DNA of 64,000 nt, from contig JAIDFQ010000005.1 in NCBI GenBank assembly GCA_029054245.1, forward strand, positions 75,561 to 139,560. The letters are read 5' to 3'. Of this stretch, positions 52,809 to 62,017 are shown piece by piece; position 1 is the stretch's first letter; the number at the start of each line of letters is the position of its first letter. Source of the stretch: Lachnospiraceae bacterium (GTDB taxonomy: Bacteria; Bacillota; Clostridia; Lachnospirales; Lachnospiraceae). Both the position numbers and the translations under genes were made by a program. The notes under the pieces are model-generated. The model ran no database searches, had not been told where the DNA came from, and saw only the letters and a list, made by a program, of their open reading frames with translations.

Positions 52809-53870
52809 ATGTATTTAAAGATTATGGATTTGAAAAGTATGAATTTATATGAGAGAGAATTAGAATACTTGAAGAGCCAGGACACACTTTGGGAAAAATT
52901 ATCGGGCAGGGCGGTCATGATTTCCGGAGCAACTGGAATGATTGGAAAGTGTCTAATCGACTTGATTATGCTGCGGAATGAAAGTTCACAAGCACCCATA
53001 AAGGTGATTGCACTCAGCAGGAGCATAGAAAAGGCAAGGGAACGTTTTATGGCTTATATAAACCGTGAAGATTTCCAATATTGTTCTTGCGATGTAAATA
53101 AGGAAATACCGGAGTGCGGCGAGGTGGATTATATCATACATGCTGCCAGTAACACGCATCCCCTTCAATATGCAGAGGATGCCATAGGGACAATTGCATC
53201 CAATGTGATTGGAACCAAAAACCTGCTGGATTATGCGGTGGTGCATGGTGTGAAGCATTTTTGCTTCCTTTCTTCGGTGGAGATATACGGTGAAAATAAA
53301 GGCGATACAGAGAAATTTGATGAAAAATATTTAGGGTATATTGACTGTAATACCCTGCGGGCGGGATACCCAGAGAGCAAACGTCTGGGTGAGGCCCTGT
53401 GCAATGCGTACCATCAGACCCATGGGCTGGCATTTTCAATCCCCAGGCTCAGCAGGGTATATGGTCCAACAATGCTTTCTGGTGATACAAAGGCAATTTC
53501 ACAGTTTATCAAAAAAGCGGCGGCAGGGGAAAATATTATTCTAAAGAGTGAGGGGCAGCAGAAGTTCTCTTATACCTTTGTGACAGATGCTGCAGCGGGC
53601 ATTTTATATACCATACGTTTTGGAGAACCGAGGGAGGCATATAATATAGCGGATGAAGAATCGGATATTACACTAAAAGATTTGTCGTCACGTCTTGCAG
53701 AACTGGCAGGCGTACAGGTGATTTTTCAGCTTCCTGATGAAAAGGAACGCAGGGGATATTCTACCGCAACAAAGGCAATGCTGGATTCGGGTAAACTGAA
53801 TGCCATTGGATGGAAAGCCAGGGTGCATATGACAGAGGGACTTGCATGCACATTGGAAATGCTTGCATAA
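52809..53870 (+). CDS. NAD-dependent sugar epimerase/dehydratase (extended SDR)
   Basis: A 353-residue protein. A ~30-residue lead precedes VMISGATGMIGKCLIDL (NAD site), CFLSSVEIYG (catalytic Ser region) and GYPESKRLGEAL (YxxxK). IPRLSRVYGP and TFVTDAAAGI are typical of dTDP-glucose 4,6-dehydratase and UDP-glucuronate decarboxylase relatives. It might supply the keto-sugar for the DegT aminotransferase, but a reductase or epimerase is equally possible. The start is uncertain: ATG at 52809 has AAAGG only 3 bases away; 52824 and 52839 are alternatives. Last gene of glycan operon 2. Confidence 0.85.
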   Translation: MYLKIMDLKSMNLYERELEYLKSQDTLWEKLSGRAVMISGATGMIGKCLIDLIMLRNESSQAPIKVIALSRSIEKARERFMAYINREDFQYCSCDVNKEIPECGEVDYIIHAASNTHPLQYAEDAIGTIASNVIGTKNLLDYAVVHGVKHFCFLSSVEIYGENKGDTEKFDEKYLGYIDCNTLRAGYPESKRLGEALCNAYHQTHGLAFSIPRLSRVYGPTMLSGDTKAISQFIKKAAAGENIILKSEGQQKFSYTFVTDAAAGILYTIRFGEPREAYNIADEESDITLKDLSSRLAELAGVQVIFQLPDEKERRGYSTATKAMLDSGKLNAIGWKARVHMTEGLACTLEMLA

Positions 53871-53917
53871 AGCCAGAGGAAGAGAAAGCATGATAAAGTG
53901 TTTCTTAGGATAGATAA

Positions 53918-53949
53918 CAGGCGCGTTGGTTTGAACTTCTACGCGCCTG
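53918..53949. terminator. Hairpin between convergent glycan operon and upp
   Basis: CAGGCGCG and CGCGCCTG flank a 16-nt loop. It is GC-rich and lies between two converging genes, where a shared bidirectional terminator is expected, but there is no strong T run on either side. Confidence 0.5.
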
Positions 53950-53978
53950 AAAATGATATATAGAACATAACATGTATC

Positions 53979-54629
53979 TTATTTCGTCCCAAAAATCCGA
54001 TCCCCCGCATCCCCAAGTCCCGGGCAGATATAAGCATGTTCATTTAAGCATCTGTCCAGATGCCCCACATAGATCTGAATATCAGGATGCGCCTCGCGCA
54101 ATCTCTTAAGCCCCTCGGGAGCTGCAATGATGCACATAAATTTAATATGCTTTCCGCCGTGCTGCTTGATAAAATCAACTGCCTCTGCGCCGGACCCGCC
54201 GGTGGCAAGCATGGGATCTACGACCACAATGGTACGCTGGTCGATGGGTTCAGGCAGTTTGCAGTAATATTCATGAGGTTCGTGTGTTTCTGGATCGCGG
54301 TACAGACCGATATGTCCGACCTTAGCGGAAGGAACAAGGGCAAGGATGCCATTGACCATGCCCAGACCAGCACGGAGGATTGGGACCACAGCCATCTTTT
54401 TACCAGAAATCATGGGCGTCATACAAGTTTCGATAGGCGTTTTGATTTCCACATCTTCCACAGGAAGATCCCGTAGCGCTTCATAGCCCATCAATGTCGC
54501 GATTTCTTCAATTAATTTGCGGAATTCGTTGGTGCCGGTGTTCTCGTCGCGGAGACGGGAAATTTTGTGCTGAATCAGGGGGTGATTCAAAATAAATACA
54601 TTGTCCATGTCTGCTAAATGTTCCATCAT
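53979..54629 (-). CDS. upp: Uracil phosphoribosyltransferase
   Basis: A 216-residue pyrimidine salvage enzyme converting uracil and PRPP to UMP. The PRPP loop is [16 protein letters not shown], with the C-terminal [17 protein letters not shown] uracil-binding end and [11 protein letters not shown]. It is the only minus-strand gene in the window, transcribed toward the glycan operon and away from flgM. Ribosome site AAAGG 8 bases before the ATG. Housekeeping; it marks the edge of the glycan island. Confidence 0.97.
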   Translation of the reverse strand: MMEHLADMDNVFILNHPLIQHKISRLRDENTGTNEFRKLIEEIATLMGYEALRDLPVEDVEIKTPIETCMTPMISGKKMAVVPILRAGLGMVNGILALVPSAKVGHIGLYRDPETHEPHEYYCKLPEPIDQRTIVVVDPMLATGGSGAEAVDFIKQHGGKHIKFMCIIAAPEGLKRLREAHPDIQIYVGHLDRCLNEHAYICPGLGDAGDRIFGTK

Positions 54630-54672
54630 TCACCATACCTTTCTTTACTGTAAAGTCTTAGCCTTATGTAAA

Positions 54673-54701
54673 ATTTTAGTGCAACTTAAGGTGTAAGTCA
54701 A
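54673..54701 (-). promoter_or_regulatory. Sigma-A promoter of upp
   Basis: On the minus strand TTGACT, 17 bp, TAAAAT, about 45 bases before the upp start. It shares the gap 54630-54816 with the divergent flgM promoter. Confidence 0.6.
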
Positions 54702-54726
54702 CGGTCAAAAAATTTTCACCCTACTC

Positions 54727-54753
54727 TAAAGTCTTTCCAAAATAATCCGATAC
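54727..54753 (+). promoter_or_regulatory. Sigma-28 promoter of the flgM operon
   Basis: TAAAGTCT, 11 bp, TCCGATAC: close to the sigma-28 (SigD/FliA) consensus with exact spacing, ~65 bases before the flgM start. It places flgM under the sigma factor its product inhibits. Confidence 0.82.
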
Positions 54754-54816
54754 AAATAGTGTAACAAATGATTACACGGGAAATGCTTGTAGTAACCTAT
54801 GGAAGGAGGAATCCAG

Positions 54817-55092
54817 ATGCGTATAGAAGCATACACACAGGTTCAGAGCCTATACAATACAAAAAAAACAGCAAAGACCCAGCCGCAGAACAAGGCAGGT
54901 GTTTCTGACCAGCTTCAGATATCCGGCATCGGCAAGGATTTACAGAGCGTAAAGCTGGCGCTGGCAGGAAGCAGTGATGTCAGAGAAGACGTGACGGCGC
55001 CGATTAAAGCGAAAATCGATGCAGGAACTTATGAGGTGGATATGGGAAGCTTTGCTGATAAGCTGATGCAGAAATACGAAGAAATGAGGTAG
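54817..55092 (+). CDS. flgM: Anti-sigma-28 factor FlgM
   Basis: A 91-residue FlgM: polar N-terminus (IEAYTQVQSLYNTKK), DQLQISGIGKDL in the middle, and a C-terminal sigma-binding helix region (VREDVTAPIKAKIDAGTYEVDMGSFADKLM) typical of FlgM. It holds sigma-28 inactive until the hook is complete, then is exported. The start at 54817 has GGAGG 7-8 bases upstream; the frame opens earlier at 54799. First gene of the flagellar operon. Confidence 0.93.
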   Translation: MRIEAYTQVQSLYNTKKTAKTQPQNKAGVSDQLQISGIGKDLQSVKLALAGSSDVREDVTAPIKAKIDAGTYEVDMGSFADKLMQKYEEMR

Positions 55093-55097
55093 TCTAA

Positions 55098-55616
55098 GTG
55101 GCAAGTTTAATGGAAAACCTGATCGAAGTCTTAGACCTGGAAAGCCAGGAATACGAAAACTTGCTGGAACTATCCATGAAGAAAACACCGGTCATTGTAG
55201 CCGGAAATTTAGAAGAATTAGCCAAAATCACGGATGAAGAACAAAACGTTGTTAGTGGGATTAACCGTCTTGAACAAAAAAGACGGGAAGTTTTTTCCGA
55301 TATCGCCAACGTAATTAACAAGGATGTTGACACGCTTATGCTTAAGGATCTGGTCGAAATGATAAAGTCGAGACCGGAAGAGCAGCAGAAACTGGCTAGA
55401 GTACACGACAGATTGAGTACCGCCGTCCATGAGGTGAAGCGGGTGAACGGGCAGAACAGGATTCTGATCCAGAACGCTTTAGAGATGGTGGAGTTCGATA
55501 TGAACATGCTGCAGTCTATGAAGGCAGCCCCCGAAACAGCAAACTATAATAAGGGAGCCTATAATACAGGAGACCATATGGGAGCAGGCGGGGCTGGCTT
55601 TGATGCAAAGCAGTAA
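55098..55616 (+). CDS. flgN: Flagellar export chaperone FlgN
   Basis: A 172-residue helical chaperone for FlgK and FlgL, with the FlgN-type pattern NLIEVLDLESQEYENLLELS at the N-terminus and coiled-coil regions to ~145, then a glycine-rich tail. It starts at GTG, with GAGGT 7 bases upstream, five bases after flgM. Placement directly before flgK supports the assignment. Confidence 0.88.
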   Translation: MASLMENLIEVLDLESQEYENLLELSMKKTPVIVAGNLEELAKITDEEQNVVSGINRLEQKRREVFSDIANVINKDVDTLMLKDLVEMIKSRPEEQQKLARVHDRLSTAVHEVKRVNGQNRILIQNALEMVEFDMNMLQSMKAAPETANYNKGAYNTGDHMGAGGAGFDAKQ

Positions 55617-55643
55617 TCCTTGCGAAAATTATGAGGTGATGAT

Positions 55644-57260
55644 ATGTCTTTATTTGGAAGTTTATATGTTGGTGTAAGTGGATTACAGATGGGGCAGAAT
55701 GCGCTTAATACGACGGCGCACAATATGTCAAATATGGATACGGTCGGGTATACCAGGCAGCAGGTGCAGCAGGGAACCCGTTTCTATAATACCCTTTCTA
55801 CTTCGGCGTCTGCTGTTTCTTATCAGCAGGTCGGTCTCGGAGTCAATTATTCTCAGGTAAAACAAGTCAGAGATTATTTCCTTGATAGAACATACCGCAG
55901 AGAGTCCGGGAGAAGCGCATTTTATGATGTGTCTTTATCGGCGGTTGAGGAAATTGAAAATCTTTTTCAGGAACTGGAAGGTGAAGCCTTTGCAGATTCC
56001 ATAGAAAATTTATGGGGTTCCGTACAGGACTTGGCAAGAGATCCTGGGAATGCTGTAAATCAGGGCGTTTTTGTACAAAGATGCTATGAATTTTTGACAC
56101 GCGGTCAGGCGGTATATCAGGGGCTTTGTGAATATCAGGATAAACTGAATTATAAGATCAGCGAACAGGTCAAGACAATTAACGCTTATGGAAAGCGTAT
56201 TGCCGAATTGAATATGGAAATCATGAAAATCGAAGGCGGAAAGATTGAAAAGGCCAACGATTTGAAGGATGAAAGGAACCAGCTGATCGATGAGTTATCC
56301 GCAATGGGATATATAGACTGCCGGACAGATGTAGATGGGAATGTATTGATTAAGTTTGAAGGCAAAGATTTTGTTAAGATGGATTCGGCCAATGAAATCT
56401 GTCTTTACACAGATGAAGCAACCGGCTTCTATACACCTTATTGGAAGCAGCTTGCAGAGACAAAGGTAGTGAACGGAGTTGAAACGGTAGATATCAAAGG
56501 CGCTGAGCTCTTTAATATGAAACAGACGATTTCTACCGATACAAATACAGACATCGGCGGACTTAAATCCATGCTTTTTGCAAGGGGGAACAAGCGCGCG
56601 ACCTTTAAGGATTTAGAGGATGCCGATACTTATGACAGGGATATTTCCCAGTCTATCATCATGAATGTACAGGCTGAGTTTGACAGACTGATGCATGACG
56701 TTACGACGGGAATCAATAAGATTCTGAAAGAGGCAGCTGATGCGGCAACAGCAAAGAATCCTGATTCCACCTATATGAGGGATGAAAAAGGCAATCCATT
56801 TACGATATTCAATACGCAGACGGGAGAAACAGATGATGATGCCTTTACGGTAGAAAATATAATCATCAATGGTGAAGTGAAACAGGCACCCTCCCTGCTG
56901 GGATTCAAAAAAGAGGATGGCCAGATCGATCAGGAGACGGCAGATGCGCTCAAAAATCTTTTTACCGAGGAGACGCATACTTTAAATCCGAATGTGAAGA
57001 CCACAACAAATTATATTAATTTCTACAATAATCTGGTTTCGCAGGTGGCAACGACTGGGGATGTCTTATACGGCATTAGTGAAAATCAGCAGATTACTGT
57101 GGACAACACAGCTGCCGCAAGAGAACAGATTCTGGGGGTTTCCTCCGATGAAGAGCTGAGCAATATGATTATGTTCCAGAATGCCTATAACGCAGCCAGC
57201 CGTTACATCAATGTAATCAGCGAGCTGATGGAACACGTTATCAATACATTAGGAAGCTGA
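55644..57260 (+). CDS. flgK: Flagellar hook-associated protein FlgK, copy 1
   Basis: A 538-residue HAP1. N-terminal rod motif GLQMGQNALNTTAHNMSN and GYTRQQV; C-terminal NMIMFQNAYNAASRYI and INVISELMEHVINTL coiled ends that form the D0 domain. It joins hook to filament. A longer FlgK paralog follows directly. Confidence 0.95.
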   Translation: MSLFGSLYVGVSGLQMGQNALNTTAHNMSNMDTVGYTRQQVQQGTRFYNTLSTSASAVSYQQVGLGVNYSQVKQVRDYFLDRTYRRESGRSAFYDVSLSAVEEIENLFQELEGEAFADSIENLWGSVQDLARDPGNAVNQGVFVQRCYEFLTRGQAVYQGLCEYQDKLNYKISEQVKTINAYGKRIAELNMEIMKIEGGKIEKANDLKDERNQLIDELSAMGYIDCRTDVDGNVLIKFEGKDFVKMDSANEICLYTDEATGFYTPYWKQLAETKVVNGVETVDIKGAELFNMKQTISTDTNTDIGGLKSMLFARGNKRATFKDLEDADTYDRDISQSIIMNVQAEFDRLMHDVTTGINKILKEAADAATAKNPDSTYMRDEKGNPFTIFNTQTGETDDDAFTVENIIINGEVKQAPSLLGFKKEDGQIDQETADALKNLFTEETHTLNPNVKTTTNYINFYNNLVSQVATTGDVLYGISENQQITVDNTAAAREQILGVSSDEELSNMIMFQNAYNAASRYINVISELMEHVINTLGS

Positions 57261-57277
57261 GAAAGGAAGTGAAGTAA

Positions 57278-59110
57278 ATGCCATCACAATTTTTTGGATT
57301 ATATATAGCAGGTTCAGGGCTTCGGGCATCCAACGCGGCTTTGAATACAACAGCAAACAATATCGCTAATTCACAGACCACAGGATACAGTCGGCAGCAG
57401 GTGACCCAGCAGGCGAATCTTGCACTAAGGACGTTTACCACCTATGGATGTGCAGGAGCTGGTGTGGACACCATTGCAATCGAACGTGTCAGAGACACTT
57501 TCTATGACATGAGATACTGGGATAACCAGAGCAAGTATGGTGAATATACAGTGAAGCAGTATTACATGAGAACATTGGAAGATTATCTGGATGATGACAG
57601 CACCAGCGGATTTAAGACCATATTCAATCAATTTAGCGCGGCACTGCAGTCTGTTACAACAAATGCCAGCAGTGAGGCTTCCAAGAAGCAGTTCATCGCA
57701 TCAGCCAAAGCGCTTACCGATTATTTTAATAACATGTATGGAAATCTGCAGGAGCTGCAGAAGGATATCAATCTGGAGATTAAGCAATGTGTAGATCAGA
57801 TCAATTCTATCTCACAGAAAATTGCAACCTTAAATAAGCAGATTAACGTAGTTGAACTTTCCGGCGCATCGGCTAATGAGCTGCGCGACCAGAGAGACCT
57901 TCTGATTGATGAATTATCAGAATATGTGGATGTTGAGGTTGAGGAAATGCCTATCGTGGATGTATATCATCCTGAGAGAGAAACCGGGGGACATCGGTAT
58001 CTGGTGCGTATTGCCGGAGGACAGCCGTTGGTAGATGGAAATTCCTATAATACATTGTCTTATGTTGCGCGGACCGAAAGTGAAAAGATCAACCAGAGCG
58101 ATGCCGATGGCATGTACCGCATTATGTGGGCAAACGGAAATGAATTTAGTCTGCAAAACGCCGCTATGGGCGGAAAGCTGAAAGGACTTGCACAGCTGCG
58201 GGATGGCAACAATGGCGCTAACTTTAAAGGTGTGGTTGATTCTGTGGATGCAGGCAATCATAAAGTGTCTATTACAGTGGATTCACAGTCTTTGAAAGAT
58301 ATGAAAGGATGTACGCTGTCTTCTACTGGCGGTGAGATTAACATTGGCAACACGCTTTATTACTATACTGGCTGGGAGTTTGATGGAGTAGATACTTACA
58401 CATTTACTTTAGATGATAATAGACTTCCCCAGATTGATGCAGGTAAGGTTGGAAAGGATGTCAAAGTATCGGCAGAAGTGAAGTACCAGGGAATTCCGTA
58501 CTACATGCAGCAGATGAATGAATGGATTCGCGGTTTTGCGGAAGCTGTAAATAACATATTTACACAAGGTGTAGACGCAAACGGCAATCAGGGATGTATT
58601 TTCTTTACAGGATTTGACGGAACAGGAAAAGAATATACAGCTGATGACTTTGTGGCGGCAGGAACGCCGGGTGTGGCAGGTGCAAATGGTTATTATGAAC
58701 TGACAGCGGGGAACTTTGCAATTAATTCAGCGCTCCTTGCGGATGCGAATCTTCTGGGAACCAGAAGCAGCGCGGACGTGGGCGTTGAGGAATGCGGGCA
58801 AATTAAGGAACTGATTTCTATGCTGACCAGTAAAGATAAATTCAGCTTCAGGAACGGAACCGCAGGGCAGATGCTGGAGATGCTTCTATCCGATATGGCA
58901 TTAAATGCCAGCAATGCGAATACTTTCTACAATACCTATAATGGACTTAGGAATAGCATTGATAATCAGAGAAATTCAATTTCTGGTGTGGATGAAGATG
59001 AGGAAGCAGTGAGCCTTGTAAAATTCCAGAATTCCTATACTTTAGCATCCAAGATGATACAGACATTGACAGAAGTTTATGACCAGCTGATTTTACGTAC
59101 CGGCGTTTAA
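57278..59110 (+). CDS. flgK: Flagellar hook-associated protein FlgK, copy 2
   Basis: A 610-residue FlgK paralog. N-terminus GLRASNAALNTTANNIAN and GYSRQQV; C-terminus VSLVKFQNSYTLASKMIQ. The D0/D1 ends match copy 1, but the middle domain differs and is ~70 residues longer. Two FlgK proteins side by side suggest two hook-filament junction rings or different junction types. Good GGA-rich ribosome site. Confidence 0.93.
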   Translation: MPSQFFGLYIAGSGLRASNAALNTTANNIANSQTTGYSRQQVTQQANLALRTFTTYGCAGAGVDTIAIERVRDTFYDMRYWDNQSKYGEYTVKQYYMRTLEDYLDDDSTSGFKTIFNQFSAALQSVTTNASSEASKKQFIASAKALTDYFNNMYGNLQELQKDINLEIKQCVDQINSISQKIATLNKQINVVELSGASANELRDQRDLLIDELSEYVDVEVEEMPIVDVYHPERETGGHRYLVRIAGGQPLVDGNSYNTLSYVARTESEKINQSDADGMYRIMWANGNEFSLQNAAMGGKLKGLAQLRDGNNGANFKGVVDSVDAGNHKVSITVDSQSLKDMKGCTLSSTGGEINIGNTLYYYTGWEFDGVDTYTFTLDDNRLPQIDAGKVGKDVKVSAEVKYQGIPYYMQQMNEWIRGFAEAVNNIFTQGVDANGNQGCIFFTGFDGTGKEYTADDFVAAGTPGVAGANGYYELTAGNFAINSALLADANLLGTRSSADVGVEECGQIKELISMLTSKDKFSFRNGTAGQMLEMLLSDMALNASNANTFYNTYNGLRNSIDNQRNSISGVDEDEEAVSLVKFQNSYTLASKMIQTLTEVYDQLILRTGV

Positions 59111-59124
59111 GGAGGGCAACAGGC

Positions 59125-60684
59125 ATGAGAATGACCAATAAGATTATGCAGAATAATTCCCTGTATAATATCAATAATAATAAAATACTGCAGAATAAGC
59201 TTAGCACCATGATGTCAACTGAAAAGAAGATTACCAGACCTTCTGACGACCCGATCATTGCAATCCGTGCATTGCGTCTTAGAACCAGCGTTACGGAGCT
59301 GACGCAGTTTTATGAGAAAAATGCGCCGGACGCAGAGAGCTGGCTGGATGTTACTGGCAAGTCTCTGATAACGATAACGGAAGTGTTCAACAGCATGATT
59401 ACGCAGGCAAACAAAGGAGCCAACAAGGACTTAGGACCTGAGGATCTGGAGATCATTATAGAGCAGCTTGATTCCCTTAAGAATGAATATTATTCTACAG
59501 GAAATGTGGACTATGCCGGAAGATATATTTTTACAGGATATCGTACAGACACTACCATGTCATTCACCAAAGAGGTGGAGGAACAGCCGGACGGTTATCC
59601 AAGCTACCAGATTACGGAGCAAAATACGATTAAGGATTTTGACACGGTTAATGTTACAGACATAGGCAACTTAGAAGGACTCAATAAAAGCAATTATCAA
59701 GATGCAAACTACAGTAATGTGGTAGAGCAGGATGTACACAATGCCGATGTTCATAGGTTGCGTCTTTCTTACGATGATCTGGTTGGACAGAAAGATTTGA
59801 CGACAGATCTGGTGATTGATGTTGCTGGGACGCAAAAGCAGGTAAAGACAGTGCCGCTGTCTGAAGATCCTTATCTGAAGGTCATGAACGGTGATGAGGA
59901 TATCGTCTTTATTCCCGAAACCGGAGAGGTTCTGTTCAGCGATAATGCTTACGAACAGCTTGAGAATGAGATAAGGGCAGCGGACGGTACAGATACAGAA
60001 ATTAAATTTACGTATACCAAAAATCAGTGGAAGGACGGAGACCTTCGTCCCGAGCACTATTTTGCATGTACAGCGACTACCTTAAACGACGATAACACAG
60101 AAAAGAAAGTCAATTACAACCAGGAATATCTGCTTAACCAAGGAAAGCGCCAGACCATCGAGTACGATGTTGGCTATAATCAGAAAATACAGGTCAACAC
60201 AACGGCTGATGAGGTGTTCAGCCACAATATGGACAGAGATATCGATGATTTAAAGCTTGCGCTTGCAGATTTAAAGGCGATGGATGCCACCTTAGAGGAT
60301 ATGGATGCGGTTCTTGATGACCTCGAGGAAGGCACAGCAGATTATAAGGATGTCAAGAAAAAATATGATGCAGCAAATAAGGCATACAGCTATCTGCGCG
60401 AAAAGGTTCACAAAATGTTTGAGAGAACCATTACCAAGGTGCAGGGGTATTTGGATGATACCAATGTTGCAATTACAGACAATGGAACTAGGAGTCAGCG
60501 TCTTTCCTTAATTAGTAATCGTCTTATGGATCAGAGAACGACTTTTAGGACGCTGCAGTCAGAAAATGAAGATGCAGACATTGCGGAGGTGGCTGTTCAA
60601 CTTACCAGTACGGAGCTTACATACAATGCAGCTCTCATGGCAACTGGAAAGATCATGCAGACTTCCTTGATGAACTACATTTAA
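59125..60684 (+). CDS. flgL: Flagellar hook-associated protein FlgL
   Basis: A 519-residue HAP3 with flagellin-like ends: MRMTNKIMQNNSLYNIN and LSTMMSTEKKITRPSDDP at the N-terminus, AEVAVQLTSTELTYNAALMATGKIMQTSL at the C-terminus (as separate segments). Longer than the usual ~300 residues because of a large central insert (~170-400) that probably faces outward. It follows flgK copy 2. Confidence 0.93.
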   Translation: MRMTNKIMQNNSLYNINNNKILQNKLSTMMSTEKKITRPSDDPIIAIRALRLRTSVTELTQFYEKNAPDAESWLDVTGKSLITITEVFNSMITQANKGANKDLGPEDLEIIIEQLDSLKNEYYSTGNVDYAGRYIFTGYRTDTTMSFTKEVEEQPDGYPSYQITEQNTIKDFDTVNVTDIGNLEGLNKSNYQDANYSNVVEQDVHNADVHRLRLSYDDLVGQKDLTTDLVIDVAGTQKQVKTVPLSEDPYLKVMNGDEDIVFIPETGEVLFSDNAYEQLENEIRAADGTDTEIKFTYTKNQWKDGDLRPEHYFACTATTLNDDNTEKKVNYNQEYLLNQGKRQTIEYDVGYNQKIQVNTTADEVFSHNMDRDIDDLKLALADLKAMDATLEDMDAVLDDLEEGTADYKDVKKKYDAANKAYSYLREKVHKMFERTITKVQGYLDDTNVAITDNGTRSQRLSLISNRLMDQRTTFRTLQSENEDADIAEVAVQLTSTELTYNAALMATGKIMQTSLMNYI

Positions 60685-60718
60685 AATGGGCGTGGCATTA
60701 CGCAGATAGGAGCGGGGT

Positions 60719-61174
60719 ATGAAAATTAGTACAAAAGCATTTGGGGAAATTGAAATAGCAGATGATAAGATTATTCATTTTCCGGCAGGAATTATCGGAT
60801 TTCCTGAACTTGTAGACTTTGCGCTTATACATGATGAAGACAGAGGAATTGGTGCGATTCACTGGCTGCAGTCGGTACAGGAACCTGCGTTTGCAATGCC
60901 TGTCATGGATCCGCTTCTGGTGAAGCTGGATTATAATCCAGAAGTGGACGATGAACTGCTCAAGCCGCTTGGAAAATTAGATCCAGCAGAAACGCTGGTG
61001 ATGGTTACAGTCACAGTGCCAAGTGATCTTAAAAAGATGAGCGTCAATTTAAGAGGACCAATCATCATCAATGCGGTGGAAAAGAAAGCATGTCAGGTAA
61101 TCATAGAGGGGGAAGGGTATCAGGTCAAGTTCCCTATTTATGATATTTTAAATGCAAAGAAAGCGGGTGAATAA
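60719..61174 (+). CDS. fliW: Flagellar assembly factor FliW
   Basis: A 151-residue protein: IHFPAGIIGFPELVDFALI, WLQSVQEPAFAMPVMDP and MSVNLRGPIIINA are FliW hallmarks. FliW binds flagellin or, when free, CsrA, which lifts repression of flagellin translation. Its stop abuts the csrA start with no gap, so the partners are made together. Confidence 0.96.
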   Translation: MKISTKAFGEIEIADDKIIHFPAGIIGFPELVDFALIHDEDRGIGAIHWLQSVQEPAFAMPVMDPLLVKLDYNPEVDDELLKPLGKLDPAETLVMVTVTVPSDLKKMSVNLRGPIIINAVEKKACQVIIEGEGYQVKFPIYDILNAKKAGE

Positions 61175-61393
61175 ATGTTAGCTTTATCCAGAAAGAAAAA
61201 CGAGGCCCTAATTATTAACAACAATATAGAAATCACAGTGCTTGAAATCAAGGGGGAGCAGGTAAAGCTGGGCATCAGCGCACCGAAGGAAGTTCCGGTT
61301 TATCGGAAAGAGGTTTATGTACAGATTCAGGAGGCAAATGAAGAGGCAGTCAGCATGGATGGAATGGAAGCTTTAAAGAATTTGCTTGGATAA
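61175..61393 (+). CDS. csrA: Carbon storage regulator CsrA
   Basis: A 72-residue RNA-binding dimer: MLALSRKKNEALIINNNIEI, GEQVKLGISAPKEVPVYRKEVY. It represses translation of flagellin mRNA at GGA sites, and FliW relieves this. Directly adjacent to fliW; a terminator follows. Confidence 0.97.
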   Translation: MLALSRKKNEALIINNNIEITVLEIKGEQVKLGISAPKEVPVYRKEVYVQIQEANEEAVSMDGMEALKNLLG

Positions 61394-61410
61394 GATAAAA
61401 TGTGAAATGA

Positions 61411-61448
61411 GAGTGTCTGTTTTTTACAAAAGCAGATGCTCTTTTTTG
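61411..61448 (+). terminator. Terminator after csrA
   Basis: Hairpin GAGTGTCTG with CAGATGCTC around a TTTTTTACAAAAG loop, followed by TTTTTT. Ends the flgM-csrA operon. Confidence 0.8.
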
Positions 61449-61469
61449 TAAAAAAACCGGATTTTACTA

Positions 61470-61496
61470 TAAATTTTTCCGGTCATTTTCCGATAT
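61470..61496 (+). promoter_or_regulatory. Sigma-28 promoter of flaG-fliD
   Basis: TAAATTTT, 11 bp, TCCGATAT: exact spacing and a near-consensus -10, ~64 bases before flaG. Confidence 0.82.
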
Positions 61497-61559
61497 ATAC
61501 TTAAGAAGACAGGAAAACTCTATAGTTTTACAAATTTATATCACACGGAGGTGATTACA

Positions 61560-62006
61560 ATGGCAGTAGAACCATTAAGCAGTGCTATGACATATCAGGC
61601 ACAGAACACTCAGCAGGTTAAGCCTGCGGCGAAACAAACGGTAGAGAACATGGATGTTGCTACACAGGAGCTTAACAATGTTTATGATGCGACAACTGTA
61701 AAGGTTGCAGAAGCTGGACGCAAAGAAGGACAGCAGAACAGCCAGAGTAATTCCGAAAATAGTCCTGCAAGAGAACAGCAGCAGGCTAGCACGGAACAAA
61801 TCAAGAAAGCAGTCGAAAATCTGAACAAGAATTTGTCTCACTCTGAGGCAGTTTTTGGAATCCATGAAGCTACCAACCGCGTTATGATCAAGATTGTTGA
61901 CAAGGAATCCAAGGAAGTCATCAAGGAACTTCCACCGGAAAAGACCCTTGACATGATTGCGAAGGCGTGGGAGCTGGCAGGGCTTCTTGTGGATGAAAGA
62001 AGATAG
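61560..62006 (+). CDS. flaG: FlaG family protein
   Basis: A 148-residue protein with a low-complexity Gln/Ser-rich N-terminal half and the FlaG domain at ~85-148 (IKKAVENLNKNLSHSEAVF, VMIKIVDKESKEVIKELPPEK). It is linked to filament length control in other bacteria. The start at 61560 follows CGGAGGTGAT. Directly upstream of fliD. Confidence 0.92.
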   Translation: MAVEPLSSAMTYQAQNTQQVKPAAKQTVENMDVATQELNNVYDATTVKVAEAGRKEGQQNSQSNSENSPAREQQQASTEQIKKAVENLNKNLSHSEAVFGIHEATNRVMIKIVDKESKEVIKELPPEKTLDMIAKAWELAGLLVDERR

Positions 62007-62017
62007 GGGGTATCGAT

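Noticed and set aside
55279-55305. CCGATA inside flgN as a further sigma-28 promoter
   Set aside because: No TAAA box at the right distance; it is coding sequence. The CCGATA at ~46096 and ~28625 fail for the same reason.
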